Shown here: one piece after another, positions 7,178-16,571 of the stretch | Layout of the letters: every line of letters starts with the position of its first letter | Numbering within the stretch: the stretch's first letter is position 1 | Assembly (NCBI GenBank): GCA_007095785.1 | Contig: SFBL01000034.1 | Location: 1-64,000, forward strand | Direction: 5' to 3' | DNA length: 64,000 nt | Source of the DNA: Microcystis aeruginosa Ma_SC_T_19800800_S464 | Lineage (GTDB): Bacteria; Cyanobacteriota; Cyanobacteriia; Cyanobacteriales; Microcystaceae | The notes under the pieces: generated by a model | Database searches by the model: none | Told to the model about the DNA's origin: nothing | The model's input: the letters and a program-made list of their open reading frames with translations, nothing else | Translations under genes and position numbers: made by a program

Positions 7178-9341
7178 TTAGAAAGGGTTGAAACCCATTT
7201 TTTGCTGTCCATTGAATTGCACCATCTCTCCCGGTCCAGTAAGTCTTAATCCGGGCCTTTCTCAGTTGATTTCTGGCATTGCGGGAGAGATTGTTAGTGA
7301 CAGCGATCGCTGTTTGAGGTCGAATTGACTTTAGCCATTGTTTATCTAGATTGCTTCCCTGCCATAATAACACTAGGGGGCTGAATTCTTGGGATAAATT
7401 AACGGGATTTTTCGGGTTGACAATCCATAGCCAAGATTGATTTTTTACCTGAAATTTAAATAAATTTTTCTCGATCAATTGTCCAGTAATTTCGCCGAGA
7501 TTAAATTTTTCTAACTGGGATAAAGTAATAGTTTTTTGAATCGGTATGTCCTGACTGATAGTTGAGAATTGCGCCGAATTATTGACGGTTATTGCTCCTT
7601 GGATTTGATTAATTCCCTCCTGTCGCAAAAAGGGCAAAACTGTATAACGTGCTGTGGTGGGTTCCTCCCCATTAATTAAGAGAGTATTTCCTCGATTTTG
7701 AATAATTATTACCGGTTGCGATTTGGTGGCTAAAACTGTCACCTGAGTTAAAGTCAAATGTTGATAAATAATCGGTATTAAAATTAAAGTGAGGATAAAT
7801 AAACCGACTAAATGCCAGCGTTGACGAAACCAGAGATTGCAGCAGATTAAGGTAAGGCAAATATAAATAATTAACATCACTCCTAAGGATAATTTACCTG
7901 TGGAGTAGGTACTAAAAGGAAGCAGACTAAAAAAGTTGGTAATTTGCAGTAATAACTTTAGAGGGTAATAGAGAATACTAGCACCGATACTGCCCAAAGG
8001 GGGATAAATTAAGCCTAAAAAAGCAGTAAAAACTCCTCCCAAACTAATTAGGGTAATTAGGGGAGTTGTGATAATATTAATGGGGATATTATAAAGAGCG
8101 ATCGAGTTAAACGTAAACATTAATAAAGGCATAGTCCAGAGAGTGGCAGCTAGACTAATAGCTACAGGTTCAGCGATTAAATTAGGAAAATAGTCAATTT
8201 TATTTTTCAGTAAGGGAACGGTAATAATTAATCCCAAAGTCGCTAAAAAACTTAACTGAAATCCTAAATCCCAAATCCAGAGAGGTTGCCATAATAATAG
8301 AATTGTAGCCGCTAGTAACAGGGAACCTAAACTATTAACTTGTCGATTATAAAGCAGACCGATTAATGCCCCAATTCCCATCAAAATCGCCCGCAGAACT
8401 GAAGGTTGTAACCCGGTTAAAGTCCCGTAAATTATTAAGATAGTAACGGCAATAATGAACTGTTTTTTAGGGGATAAATTGCGAGTAATAGTTAAAACAA
8501 ATCCCAACAAAATAGCCACATGAAAGCCAGAAGCTGCTAAAATGTGAGCCAATCCAGTTTTAATAAATAAATCAGTGATTTTTGCTGGCAAATTAACCGC
8601 TTGTCGTCCGAGGGTAATCGAACTTAATAAAGTGCCTTTTTCTTGGCCTAGTCCTCGAATTTGTGCCTCAACAATGCGCTGACGAATCTGCCAAACTCCC
8701 CAAGTCGGTGACTTTTTATTGATAATTATTTCCCCTTTTAAACCAGCAAAAGCACCCCGATGCGCTAGATAATTAGCAAAGTCAAAAGCATTGGGATTAT
8801 TGGCACGACGGGGACGATAAAGTAATCCTTTAACTGTTATTTCTTGTCCTGGATAAACCTGATTTTCTGCTAGATTTGGTAGAGTAACGTAGAGTTTACC
8901 TGTGGATTTTTCCTTTGGTAAATTATTCAGGCTAAATTCTTTTACTTCTAACCAAAATTGTAAATTTTCTCGGCGATTGAGACGAATTTCTGATATAATA
9001 TTGCCCGTGATTTTAATAGAGTTAACCACATTATTTTTTAAAAGATGACTGATATCGTTTGCGCTGGGGTAAGGAGTGCGAATTTCTAGATAAACAACGG
9101 CAAAGATAGCTATTAATCCCGCTATCAGCCAAATTTTTTTCGGGGGACTTTGCCACCAAAAACGACGGATAAAAGTTGTGGTTAACAGGGTAATTAGACT
9201 GATAATAACAATTCTCATTACCACTTCTTGCCATCGGTTTAACTGGGGACTAAAATCTAGCAGACCTGTAGATAATAATCCCAGAATATAGGCTAAACCA
9301 AGAATAACGCTATTAGGGCGATTCATAGAAATTTTTGTCAA
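7167..9341 (-). CDS. comEC: ComEC/Rec2 family competence protein
   Basis: A 724-residue polytopic membrane protein, probably the channel that carries single-stranded DNA across the inner membrane during natural transformation. The N-terminal third has membrane segments and a soluble OB-like DUF4131 region (about 100-210). The central ComEC domain carries the motif GLAHILAASGFHVAIL near 265, with many hydrophobic segments to about 520. The C-terminal 200 residues are a degenerate metallo-beta-lactamase-like region. The usual HxHxDH metal motif is not visible there, so a nuclease function of this domain is doubtful. sppA lies upstream in the same direction with 39 bp between. Confidence 0.85.
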   Translation of the reverse strand: MTKISMNRPNSVILGLAYILGLLSTGLLDFSPQLNRWQEVVMRIVIISLITLLTTTFIRRFWWQSPPKKIWLIAGLIAIFAVVYLEIRTPYPSANDISHLLKNNVVNSIKITGNIISEIRLNRRENLQFWLEVKEFSLNNLPKEKSTGKLYVTLPNLAENQVYPGQEITVKGLLYRPRRANNPNAFDFANYLAHRGAFAGLKGEIIINKKSPTWGVWQIRQRIVEAQIRGLGQEKGTLLSSITLGRQAVNLPAKITDLFIKTGLAHILAASGFHVAILLGFVLTITRNLSPKKQFIIAVTILIIYGTLTGLQPSVLRAILMGIGALIGLLYNRQVNSLGSLLLAATILLLWQPLWIWDLGFQLSFLATLGLIITVPLLKNKIDYFPNLIAEPVAISLAATLWTMPLLMFTFNSIALYNIPINIITTPLITLISLGGVFTAFLGLIYPPLGSIGASILYYPLKLLLQITNFFSLLPFSTYSTGKLSLGVMLIIYICLTLICCNLWFRQRWHLVGLFILTLILIPIIYQHLTLTQVTVLATKSQPVIIIQNRGNTLLINGEEPTTARYTVLPFLRQEGINQIQGAITVNNSAQFSTISQDIPIQKTITLSQLEKFNLGEITGQLIEKNLFKFQVKNQSWLWIVNPKNPVNLSQEFSPLVLLWQGSNLDKQWLKSIRPQTAIAVTNNLSRNARNQLRKARIKTYWTGRDGAIQWTAKNGFQPFLINE

Positions 9342-9380
9342 ATAATTTCAGAATTAGAGAGCATTATTTTTACCTAAGTA

Positions 9381-11192
9381 TCAGCGAAAATCGAGATTAA
9401 AAAGTAACTTGGCATAAACACTATGGGGATCGTTAAATGTAGGTAACTTCAATAATTCCTGCTGAAAATTTTGCCATTCCTGCGTTAAAGGGTGATTATT
9501 TTTAGTGAGAGGAGGAAGAGAGGTTTGCAAGAAATTAGAGAGAAGTTCTTCTTGCCAACTTTGCGATCGAGGATATTCTTTAATACTCCAATCATCCCCT
9601 AATTTAGCTGTTTTGGCTGCGTATTGTACTGCCGCTTCTAGTCCACCGATTTGATCAACTAAACCAATTTTAACCGCATCTTTTCCCGTCCACACGCGAC
9701 CTTGGGCCACAGTTCTAACCTTGTCTGGGGATAATTTTCGCCCCTGGGCCACCGTCTCGATAAATAAATCATAGAACTGATTAACTGCCGCTTGATAAAT
9801 TTCTAATTCTTGGGAATTTTTCGGTCTGGTAATAGTAGATATATCTGCCAATTGTCCAGTTTTAACCGTATCCCAATCAATGCCATTATTATTAGCAATC
9901 TTCTGGATGTTTAACAATAATCCAAACACACCGATCGAACCAGTAATCGTATCATTATCGGCAAAAATTCTTTGACCCCCCATCGCAATCCAATAACCCC
10001 CAGAAGCTGCCACATCACCCATAGAAATAATTACCGGTTTTTTCGCATCTAAACGCTTAATTTCCCGCAGAATAACCTCAGAAGCAGTGGCACTTCCCCC
10101 CGGACTATTAATTCTCAAAACTACCGCTTTCACCTCCTCCTTCCCTTGTAATTTTCGCAGTTCCTTCGCCAATTTATCCCCACTGATTTCGCCTCTATCT
10201 CCCTGACCTTCTACGATTGTCCCTTCTGCATAAACTATCGCTATTTGATTGCTACTATCTTCCTTCTCATCGAGAGAACTAGCATAATTAGCTAAAGAAA
10301 TTTGCGAAAAAGAGCTAGAATTTCCCTCCTCATTAGTTTTATTTTTTGCTTCTCCTGTCAACTCTTTAGCTAAAACAATTACTCGATCTAAATAGGCCAC
10401 TTCATCAACAAAACCCGCCTTTTTCGCTCTGGTTGCTTCCAGGATACCTTGAGTATCAGAAATAGTTTGCACTTGTTGGGGGGTTAAATTGCGACTTTTG
10501 GCCACTGTGGCACTATAATTAGACCAAATTGTATCGAGTAGGGTTTGCAGCTGCTGACGATTCTGGACACTTAAATCCTGACGCGTATAGGGTTCCACTG
10601 CACCCTTAAAAGAACCCACTTTTACCACTTGCACCCCCACACCATACTTTTCTAGTGCATCGGCAAAAAAGGTTTGTTGACTACTTAAACCATTAATTTC
10701 CATTCTCCCCACGGGATTAATAATCACCTTTTCAGCAACGGAAGCGAGATAATATTCCTTTTCCGTCCATTCCACATCGTAGGCGATAATTTTTTTACCC
10801 GATTGGCGAAATTTTTCCAAAGCTTGCCGCACTTCCGTCAGGGTAGCATAGCCATATTCACCGATATTGTCGCGACCGTAGAGTAACAGACCGACAATAT
10901 TATCATCAAGGGTGGCCTTTTCGATCGCTGCTATAACCTGTCGTAAATTTAAAGTGGTCCGACTCTCACTGGTCAAACTATCGGCTAAACTGGAACTAGG
11001 GGGAGCATCGCTGATATTGGTGGCCAAGTTAAAAACTAAGACTGATTTTTCCTTAACTGAGGAGCTATCGCTAGAAATAAGCAAGGAAAGCAGTAAAAAT
11101 GCTAATCCTCCCACACCTAAGACCGAAAATGCCAATAATCCCAATAAAGTTCCCAAGCAACTAGCGAAAGTTTGTTTAAAAAACTGTCCCAT
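9381..11192 (-). CDS. sppA: Signal peptide peptidase SppA, 67K type
   Basis: The 603-residue membrane-anchored serine protease degrades cleaved signal peptides; in cyanobacteria a homologue is also linked to light acclimation. It has an N-terminal membrane segment at about 14-40 and two tandem S49 domains. The catalytic Lys is probably K196 in VGSFKGAVEP and the nucleophile S397 in VAASGGYW. INSPGGSATASE precedes it. The length matches the two-domain 67K form. The start MGQFFKQTF gives a full anchor. It is likely co-oriented with comEC only by position. Confidence 0.9.
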   Translation of the reverse strand: MGQFFKQTFASCLGTLLGLLAFSVLGVGGLAFLLLSLLISSDSSSVKEKSVLVFNLATNISDAPPSSSLADSLTSESRTTLNLRQVIAAIEKATLDDNIVGLLLYGRDNIGEYGYATLTEVRQALEKFRQSGKKIIAYDVEWTEKEYYLASVAEKVIINPVGRMEINGLSSQQTFFADALEKYGVGVQVVKVGSFKGAVEPYTRQDLSVQNRQQLQTLLDTIWSNYSATVAKSRNLTPQQVQTISDTQGILEATRAKKAGFVDEVAYLDRVIVLAKELTGEAKNKTNEEGNSSSFSQISLANYASSLDEKEDSSNQIAIVYAEGTIVEGQGDRGEISGDKLAKELRKLQGKEEVKAVVLRINSPGGSATASEVILREIKRLDAKKPVIISMGDVAASGGYWIAMGGQRIFADNDTITGSIGVFGLLLNIQKIANNNGIDWDTVKTGQLADISTITRPKNSQELEIYQAAVNQFYDLFIETVAQGRKLSPDKVRTVAQGRVWTGKDAVKIGLVDQIGGLEAAVQYAAKTAKLGDDWSIKEYPRSQSWQEELLSNFLQTSLPPLTKNNHPLTQEWQNFQQELLKLPTFNDPHSVYAKLLFNLDFR

Positions 11193-11319
11193 CGGTTTTC
11201 ATCTGCTACTAATTATCCTGTTTCCTATTGTAGGGATTCCCCGCCCAGAAAGAAGTTTTTTATCCGCAAACAAATGTACTAAAAACCTTGGGGATAGTGA
11301 CTGGAGTTGTGAGGTGTCA

Positions 11320-11355
11320 TTTCAGTTACCAGTTACCAGTTATCAGTTATCAGTG
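11320..11355. repeat. Tandem heptamer tract (AGTTACC / AGTTATC)
   Basis: Five or so 7-bp units (cagttac, cagttat) lie in the non-coding gap upstream of sppA. They belong to the same TTATCAG-type heptamer class found at 18626-18695 and in the ribosomal operon. Confidence 0.75.
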
Positions 11356-11483
11356 ACTATCACCGGTCGTCGGTAGCTTGAAATCAGCAAGATTTGAATT
11401 TTCATCCCCTTGAAAGGGGAGGCTTGTTACCTCTTGTTCTTGGTCAAGGGATCGGCTAAGATTGTGATAGACAATTTCCAGTC

Positions 11484-11605
11484 AAAGAGATGAATCAATT
11501 AAATTGAAGATAGATTCTGTCTTTGATCCCCCCTTCCCCCCTTGATAAGGGGGATGTCTGGCAATTTTTAACGCCTACCTACTTAAAAGAGATGAATCAA
11601 TTAAA
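11484..11605. mobile_element. Truncated MITE-like insertion flanked by a perfect 20-bp direct repeat
   Basis: AAAGAGATGAATCAATTAAA occurs exactly at 11484-11503 and 11586-11605. Between them, 82 bp match the inverted-repeat element seen at 55368-55584 and 59398-59571: the GATCCCCCC and CCCCTTGATAAGGGGG core, then the complement of TAAGTAGGTAGGCGTT. The second repeat copy contains the start codon of the antitoxin gene; the first is an abandoned copy (ATG AAT CAA TTA AAT TGA). Either the insertion duplicated 20 bp or it arose by recombination. Confidence 0.7.
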
Positions 11606-11813
11606 ACCCAAACTCGTCAATTATCCAGATTGGGATCGAAAAGAACAAATTAAACGAAATCGTTCGGCTTTGGCTATCTTAGAACAAAGACGACAAAAAC
11701 GGTCACAAATAACCGATGAGCAAGACCAAGAAATCTCCCAGTGTTTGCTCAATTTTCAGACGGCGATTGATAATGCTCGTCCTTTGGGTTCAAAGCTTTA
11801 TAGCCAAGGATGA
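11592..11813 (+). CDS. Putative antitoxin of a PIN-domain toxin-antitoxin pair
   Basis: The 73-residue hydrophilic protein starts at MNQLKPKLVN. The frame is open further upstream to 11523, but those codons come from the inserted repeat element. The sequence is rich in Lys, Arg, Glu and Gln (DRKEQIKRNRSALAILEQRRQKR) with an extended helix and no recognised DNA-binding motif. It overlaps the following PIN gene by ATGA (4 bp), the usual coupling of such pairs. The role is inferred from size and context. Its 5' end coincides with a 20-bp direct repeat created by the element just upstream. Confidence 0.65.
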   Translation: MNQLKPKLVNYPDWDRKEQIKRNRSALAILEQRRQKRSQITDEQDQEISQCLLNFQTAIDNARPLGSKLYSQG

Positions 11814-12277
11814 TTGTCTTTATCGATTCGGGGGTTTTGGGTTTACTAACTCATCCTAAAAAAGCGGGTAAACCAGCTGACTGCGAAGACTGGCTTTATT
11901 CACTTTTGTCTAAAGGCGTTTATGTAGTTAGTTCCGATATCTGTGATTATGAAGTCAGAAGAATCCTATTATTAGAATCGGTCAAAAAAAATTCCTTTAA
12001 TAGCCTAGATAATCTTAATGAATTACGCAATGTCATTGATTTTTTAAATTTAGATACCGATGTGATGTTAGCAGCGTCACAAATTTGGGTAGAAACTCGA
12101 AAGATTGGCAAACAAACGGCTGATAATTACAATATTGACGTAGATATTATTATTCTTGCTCATTGGCAGTTATTAAAAAAACAATATCCGAGTCGTTATC
12201 TAGTCATCGCTACTACTAATGTCAAACATTTTCAGGGATTTGCAGAAGCTTTAAATTGGCAGGATATTAACCTATAA
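11810..12277 (+). CDS. PIN-domain ribonuclease, toxin of a toxin-antitoxin pair
   Basis: The 155-residue VapC-like PIN fold would be a Mg-dependent endoribonuclease. Acidic residues expected in the active site are visible: D6 in FIDSGVLG, E48 in ICDYEVRR, and the acidic cluster NIDVDIIILAHW near 107-111. The C-terminus (YLVIATTNVKHFQGF) is the usual PIN end strand. It is translationally coupled to the upstream antitoxin-like gene by a 4-bp overlap. The reading frame looks intact. The RNA target cannot be inferred. Confidence 0.8.
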   Translation: MIVFIDSGVLGLLTHPKKAGKPADCEDWLYSLLSKGVYVVSSDICDYEVRRILLLESVKKNSFNSLDNLNELRNVIDFLNLDTDVMLAASQIWVETRKIGKQTADNYNIDVDIIILAHWQLLKKQYPSRYLVIATTNVKHFQGFAEALNWQDINL

Positions 12278-12321
12278 CAGCTTTAAGCTTGATCATTTTT
12301 TCACTTTAATTATTTAATCTT

Positions 12322-13350
12322 ATGCAGTTTATTGATCGCGCCGAAATAGAAGTAGAAGGGGGTAAGGGAGGTGATGGAATCGTTGCTTTCCGTCGGGAAA
12401 AATACGTCCCCGCCGGCGGTCCGGCCGGAGGTAATGGGGGAAAAGGTGGTTCGGTGATTTTTGTGGCGACTCAGAACCTGCAAACCCTGCTAGATTTCCA
12501 GTATAGTCGCTATTTTAAGGCCGATGACGGCAAACGGGGCGGCCCCAACAACTGCACCGGGGCCAACGGTAGCGATCGCATTATTAAAGTTCCCTGTGGT
12601 ACAGTGGTTTACGATCTCGATAGCGAGGAAATTATCGGCGATTTGGTCACTCCCGAACAGACTTTAATCGTGGCTGCCGGGGGAAAAGGGGGATTAGGCA
12701 ACCGCCACTTTTTAAGCAATAATAACCGCGCACCCGAATACGCTTTACCCGGTTTAGACGGAGAAAAACGTCATTTACGCCTAGAATTGAAGTTATTAGC
12801 GGAAGTAGGACTGATTGGGCTGCCCAATGCAGGAAAATCCACTCTAATCTCCGCTGTTTCCTCTGCTCGTCCCAAAATCGCCGATTATCCCTTTACGACT
12901 CTCATCCCTAACTTGGGAGTGGTACGCAAACCCACGGGAGATGGGACGGTATTCGCCGATATTCCAGGATTAATCGAGGGAGCGCACCGAGGAATCGGCC
13001 TAGGACACGAATTTTTACGCCATATCGAACGCACACGCCTGTTAATTCACCTTGTCTCCTTGACAGCAGAAGACCCGATCGCCGATTATCAAATTATCCA
13101 AGGGGAATTGGCCGCCTACGGTCGGGGATTAGAAAAGCGATCGCAAATACTGGTTTTCAACAAAATTGATGCTGTGGACGAGGAAACGATAGATAACTAT
13201 CAAAAGCAGTTTGCTAAAATAACCAATTCCCAGATTTTGACTATTTCCGCCGTGACAGGAGCCGGATTAACCACTTTACTCACCCAAGTTTGGCAGCAAT
13301 TAGAGCAACTGGAGAGGGTCGAGGTTGAAACCCCTTCCCTGTTTTCCTAA
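12322..13350 (+). CDS. obgE: Obg/CgtA GTPase
   Basis: The 342-residue ribosome-associated GTPase acts in 50S assembly and the stringent response. The N-terminal glycine-rich Obg fold ([30 protein letters not shown]) covers residues about 1-158. The G domain has GLPNAGKST (G1), DIPGLIEGA (G3), NKID (G4) and SAVTGAG (G5). The optional C-terminal OCT domain is absent, as in other cyanobacterial Obg proteins. The ATG follows an AT-rich gap of 44 bp after the PIN gene. Confidence 0.95.
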   Translation: MQFIDRAEIEVEGGKGGDGIVAFRREKYVPAGGPAGGNGGKGGSVIFVATQNLQTLLDFQYSRYFKADDGKRGGPNNCTGANGSDRIIKVPCGTVVYDLDSEEIIGDLVTPEQTLIVAAGGKGGLGNRHFLSNNNRAPEYALPGLDGEKRHLRLELKLLAEVGLIGLPNAGKSTLISAVSSARPKIADYPFTTLIPNLGVVRKPTGDGTVFADIPGLIEGAHRGIGLGHEFLRHIERTRLLIHLVSLTAEDPIADYQIIQGELAAYGRGLEKRSQILVFNKIDAVDEETIDNYQKQFAKITNSQILTISAVTGAGLTTLLTQVWQQLEQLERVEVETPSLFS

Positions 13351-13359
13351 AATCCCTCG

Positions 13360-13725
13360 TTAGTTGTTCGGCTGCCGGGGGGTGGGTGGTCGGCGATTGC
13401 TCGGTCTTCTTTCCGTACCTTCAAAGTTACCATTAGCACGACGGGTGCGGCGCTGTTCGCCTTCATTTTCGGCCGCATAGACTTCTAGATAAAGAGAGCG
13501 ACCCGCACTCGCGGCCGCCATTTCTAGGGTAGTTCTAATCGCCTGTAAATTGCGTCCTCCCCGGCCGTAAACTTTGCCTTTATCGGCATCATCGAAGGCT
13601 ACACGCAGCCAAAGACGTTGATTTTCCTTACAGCGCTCGATATCCAATCTCAGACTGGCCGGCTCTTCCAAAAACGGCTCGATAATAAATTTAACCAGTT
13701 CTTGATAATTGGGGGTACTAGGCAT
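13360..13725 (-). CDS. khpA: KH-domain RNA-binding protein KhpA type
   Basis: The 121 residues start [17 protein letters not shown]; an upstream ATG at 13836 is an out-of-place extension inside rpsP. The single KH domain carries [23 protein letters not shown], which holds the GxxG loop. The C-terminal 30 residues are basic and Pro-rich. KhpA-type proteins bind RNA and are usually encoded next to rpsP. Here the start overlaps the rpsP stop by 8 bp, suggesting translational coupling. It ends 9 bp from the convergent obgE stop. Confidence 0.85.
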   Translation of the reverse strand: MPSTPNYQELVKFIIEPFLEEPASLRLDIERCKENQRLWLRVAFDDADKGKVYGRGGRNLQAIRTTLEMAAASAGRSLYLEVYAAENEGEQRRTRRANGNFEGTERRPSNRRPPTPRQPNN

Positions 13726-13966
13726 TGATTTTCTCGAAAATTTTCTGTTTGGTGAGAATGCCGCGCACGGTGTCCGTCGGTTGCGCTCCTTGTTGTAAGC
13801 GTCGGATAATCCCTTCTTCATCCAGACGCACTTCATCGGTGCGGGGATTGTAAAATCCTAATTCCTCTAGGGGACGACCATCGCGACGACTGGTGCTAAC
13901 GGCCGCAACGATACGATAACTGGCTTCGCGTTTTTTACCAAAGCGTTTTAGACGTAATTTGATCAT
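13718..13966 (-). CDS. rpsP: 30S ribosomal protein S16
   Basis: The 82 residues show the S16 pattern: [21 protein letters not shown], then [15 protein letters not shown]. It is a structural protein of the small subunit body. Length is normal for cyanobacteria. It is first in a two-gene unit with khpA. Confidence 0.95.
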   Translation of the reverse strand: MIKLRLKRFGKKREASYRIVAAVSTSRRDGRPLEELGFYNPRTDEVRLDEEGIIRRLQQGAQPTDTVRGILTKQKIFEKINA

Positions 13967-14059
13967 GGTTACTCAAAAATTCTCCTTTCCGATTCTAACT
14001 CATCCCGGTGGTATTTCCACAAGTGGCGATCGAGGGAACGGGATGCCGCCATTGCATAT

Positions 14060-14302
14060 TCATTGAAAATAACGCCGAAAGCGCGGGTCTAAATGGTCTT
14101 TTTTGCGGCGATTACAGGATAAACAAAGGGTTTGCAGGTTACTAATGTCGTTACTGCCACCTAAAGCTAAGGGAATTATATGATCTATGGAAAGTTGGGA
14201 CAATTTTTCGGGTTTACCGCAACTCTGACATTGATAATTATCCCTTTGATAAACATATTTTCTCACTTCGATCGGAATCGGTATTCTCGGAGTTTTTGCC
14301 AT
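14060..14302 (-). CDS. Small HNH endonuclease
   Basis: An 80-residue single-domain HNH protein. Zinc-ligand pairs CQSC near 24-27 and CLSC near 64-67 bracket the active-site motif SIDHIIPLALGGSNDISNLQTL. The N-terminus PIEVRKYVYQRDNYQC is typical of McrA-like stand-alone HNH nucleases common in cyanobacteria. No partner gene or intron is visible next to it. Its role (DNA repair, defence or domesticated homing) is unknown. Upstream lies a heptamer tract. Confidence 0.85.
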   Translation of the reverse strand: MAKTPRIPIPIEVRKYVYQRDNYQCQSCGKPEKLSQLSIDHIIPLALGGSNDISNLQTLCLSCNRRKKDHLDPRFRRYFQ

Positions 14303-14312
14303 GATAATTACA

Positions 14313-14353
14313 GCAGGAGACAGGAGAGAGGAGACAGGAGAGAGGAGACAGGA
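14313..14353. repeat. Alternating heptamer tract GACAGGA/GAGAGGA
   Basis: Five consecutive 7-bp units alternate GACAGGA and GAGAGGA, immediately upstream of the HNH gene. It is a different sequence from the TTATCAG arrays but has the same 7-bp period. Confidence 0.85.
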
Positions 14354-14393
14354 GATTGCTTTAATTTATTTTCCTCATTACCTAATTAGTGTT

Positions 14394-14951
14394 TCAGGAA
14401 TTGAAGTTAGTTTTTTCTGGATTTTCTCGCAGCATTTGCCGAATCTCCTCTAGGGGTGATTCTGGTTCTTGCTCAATTGTGCTTTCTTCGGGAATAAATT
14501 CTAGGGTAATTTTTATTTGACGAGTTTCATTTAAATGCTCAAATCCCTGTTTTTGTAATTCCCGCAGAAATTCGTTATCATAATCTGGACGTTCAGGCGT
14601 TTTTTTAGGCAGTTTTTCTAAAACACTAGAAAAAGTACATTCTCTATAAGTTTTAACTTTTCCTGTTCTCCAGTCTTTCTCACCCACTATTAATAATTTA
14701 CCATCCTTCCCTTCACTCGGATAATGAACCCATTCAATTTTATTAATTTGACCAAATAGAGACGAACTCTCTCCCATATCTGTTGTTAGTCTTCCAGAGG
14801 AAGTATATTTGCCGATATACTTCAAAAAATCTTCTTGGATTTTTTCTCTAAATTTTCTCACTAAAATAACTTCTTCATCTTCAAACATCAATACACTATT
14901 ATCATCTTCGATAATGATTTTCCGAGAGTTGTTAAAAGTATCAAGATTCAT
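14394..14951 (-). CDS. Hypothetical protein, soluble, acidic C-terminus
   Basis: The 185-residue protein starts MNLDTFNNSRKIIIEDD. It has no membrane segment or signal peptide and no motif I recognise. The central part is beta-rich (SSLFGQINKIEWVHYPSEGKD) and the C-terminal 40 residues are Glu/Pro rich. It is in the same direction as the transglutaminase-like gene, with 30 bp between the upstream stop and this start, so co-transcription is plausible. Confidence 0.6.
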   Translation of the reverse strand: MNLDTFNNSRKIIIEDDNSVLMFEDEEVILVRKFREKIQEDFLKYIGKYTSSGRLTTDMGESSSLFGQINKIEWVHYPSEGKDGKLLIVGEKDWRTGKVKTYRECTFSSVLEKLPKKTPERPDYDNEFLRELQKQGFEHLNETRQIKITLEFIPEESTIEQEPESPLEEIRQMLRENPEKTNFNS

Positions 14952-14981
14952 TCTTTTGCTCCTTAATGACTCAAAGATAAA

Positions 14982-16376
14982 TTACTCGTACTCAACTAAA
15001 CTAGCGTAGTTATTACCCTCCGTAAACTTGCCAGCGATGGTTATATTTCCTGAACCAACTTTAACATTACCGAAAAATAAATTCCCTGACTTAGTTAAAG
15101 GAGTCCAGTTACCCGATGATTGATCAATGATAACCACATCTAAAGCATTAGGTACTTCAATTTTAAAATTTACCAATTGATTCTTAGTTAATTTGGCTAT
15201 TGTGGGACTATAAAGATAGGCATTATTTTCTTCAAAAGTAGCATAGGTTTTCGGTATAGAAACACCCTTAGCACTACTGGTAATTCGATAAGATAAAGCA
15301 TGATTAAAGTTATTTTTATCGGATTTATTTTTAGAGAAAACCATCAAATCATAACTTCCAGCTTGGGGAAAGGAAACTTTAATTGTTGCTTGTCCATTGA
15401 CTCTTTGAATTAAGGGTAAATGGCTATTGATAGGTAAATTATTTTGCTGCAATTCAGCATAAATCTGGGTGTGATTAGGAACTTGTAAAATAACTTCTGT
15501 CATTCCTGAAGACTGGATATCATAACTCTTGTGATTGACTAATTTTATGCCATCTCGAAAAAATTGTGATGTCACAATCGGCCAAGAATCAAATTGTTGT
15601 TTTCTATAAACTTTCGGTAATAATTGCCACCAGGTTTCTTCGGGTAAATGACTATAAATTAATTGTGCGGGTGGAGTAGCAAAATAATGAGGATTAAATT
15701 GCCGTTGAAATTGATTGTTATTGACTACTCCCGCACCCCAAGTTGCATCAATTAGATACCAAGCATTATTAATTCTGACAGCATTCCAAGCATGATTAGC
15801 ATCACTAGCATTGCCCACTAGATAGCCTAATCCTTTAGCATAACCGATAACAACTGCTGATTTTAATCCCATTTTTTCTGCTAAAGCTTGATAAAGATTG
15901 GCATAACCTGAACAGACAGCTAAACGATTTTTGAGGACAGTATAAGGACTGGCATCACCGTAATTACCCCTTAAAAAACTTGCCACATCGTAGGTAATAT
16001 TATGGGTAATCCAAACGTAAATAATGCGGGCTTTTTCTGCTTCTGTTTTGGCATATTTAGATAGAATTTTTGCTAATTCTGATAGAGAATTTCCTGGATA
16101 ATTGATGCCGCGAGCTAGACGATCAATATTTTGATAATTTCCCTGTCTAACTTGGGGATTATTTCCTGGAATAATTGGCTGAGAAAGTTGCAGATTCTTA
16201 GTATTAGAAATTAAATCATTTGCTGGTTTAAATGATTGAAAATTACTGAGCAGTTGAGAACTTTGGTTTTTAAATGCCATGCCAACGGACATTAAAACTA
16301 AAAAGATGAAAATCCCTGGAATTGTCCTTCCCGATTGCCGATTCTTGCGGCGGCGATAATTTCTTTTATAAGCCAT
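14982..16376 (-). CDS. Transglutaminase-like superfamily protein, membrane anchored
   Basis: The 464 residues begin with a basic tail (RNYRRRKNRQSGR) followed by one membrane segment (about 20-36), so most of the protein is extracytoplasmic. Residues about 90-240 form a transglutaminase-like core. The catalytic Cys lies in LAVCSGYANLYQALAEK, His in NHAWNAVR and Asp in YLIDATWGAG, as in kyphoscoliosis-type peptidases. The C-terminal 220 residues are beta-rich and of unknown type. It may be a cell-envelope peptidase or cross-linking enzyme. The substrate is unknown. Confidence 0.75.
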   Translation of the reverse strand: MAYKRNYRRRKNRQSGRTIPGIFIFLVLMSVGMAFKNQSSQLLSNFQSFKPANDLISNTKNLQLSQPIIPGNNPQVRQGNYQNIDRLARGINYPGNSLSELAKILSKYAKTEAEKARIIYVWITHNITYDVASFLRGNYGDASPYTVLKNRLAVCSGYANLYQALAEKMGLKSAVVIGYAKGLGYLVGNASDANHAWNAVRINNAWYLIDATWGAGVVNNNQFQRQFNPHYFATPPAQLIYSHLPEETWWQLLPKVYRKQQFDSWPIVTSQFFRDGIKLVNHKSYDIQSSGMTEVILQVPNHTQIYAELQQNNLPINSHLPLIQRVNGQATIKVSFPQAGSYDLMVFSKNKSDKNNFNHALSYRITSSAKGVSIPKTYATFEENNAYLYSPTIAKLTKNQLVNFKIEVPNALDVVIIDQSSGNWTPLTKSGNLFFGNVKVGSGNITIAGKFTEGNNYASLVEYE

Positions 16377-16571
16377 GGTTGCTGCTAATAAAAAGTAAAG
16401 ATTGCCAGTCTTAGTCTGATCTGCTCCTATTGTCTCTCAAACCTAACTATTTTTTTGAGATTTTTATGTGATCTTAATCACTGACAATTAAAATATTAAT
16501 CTAGCTAAAGTGATAAATGTGTTAGTTTTGGCTAACACACCTAAAATTAAGATTAAAGTTTTTACCCTTCT

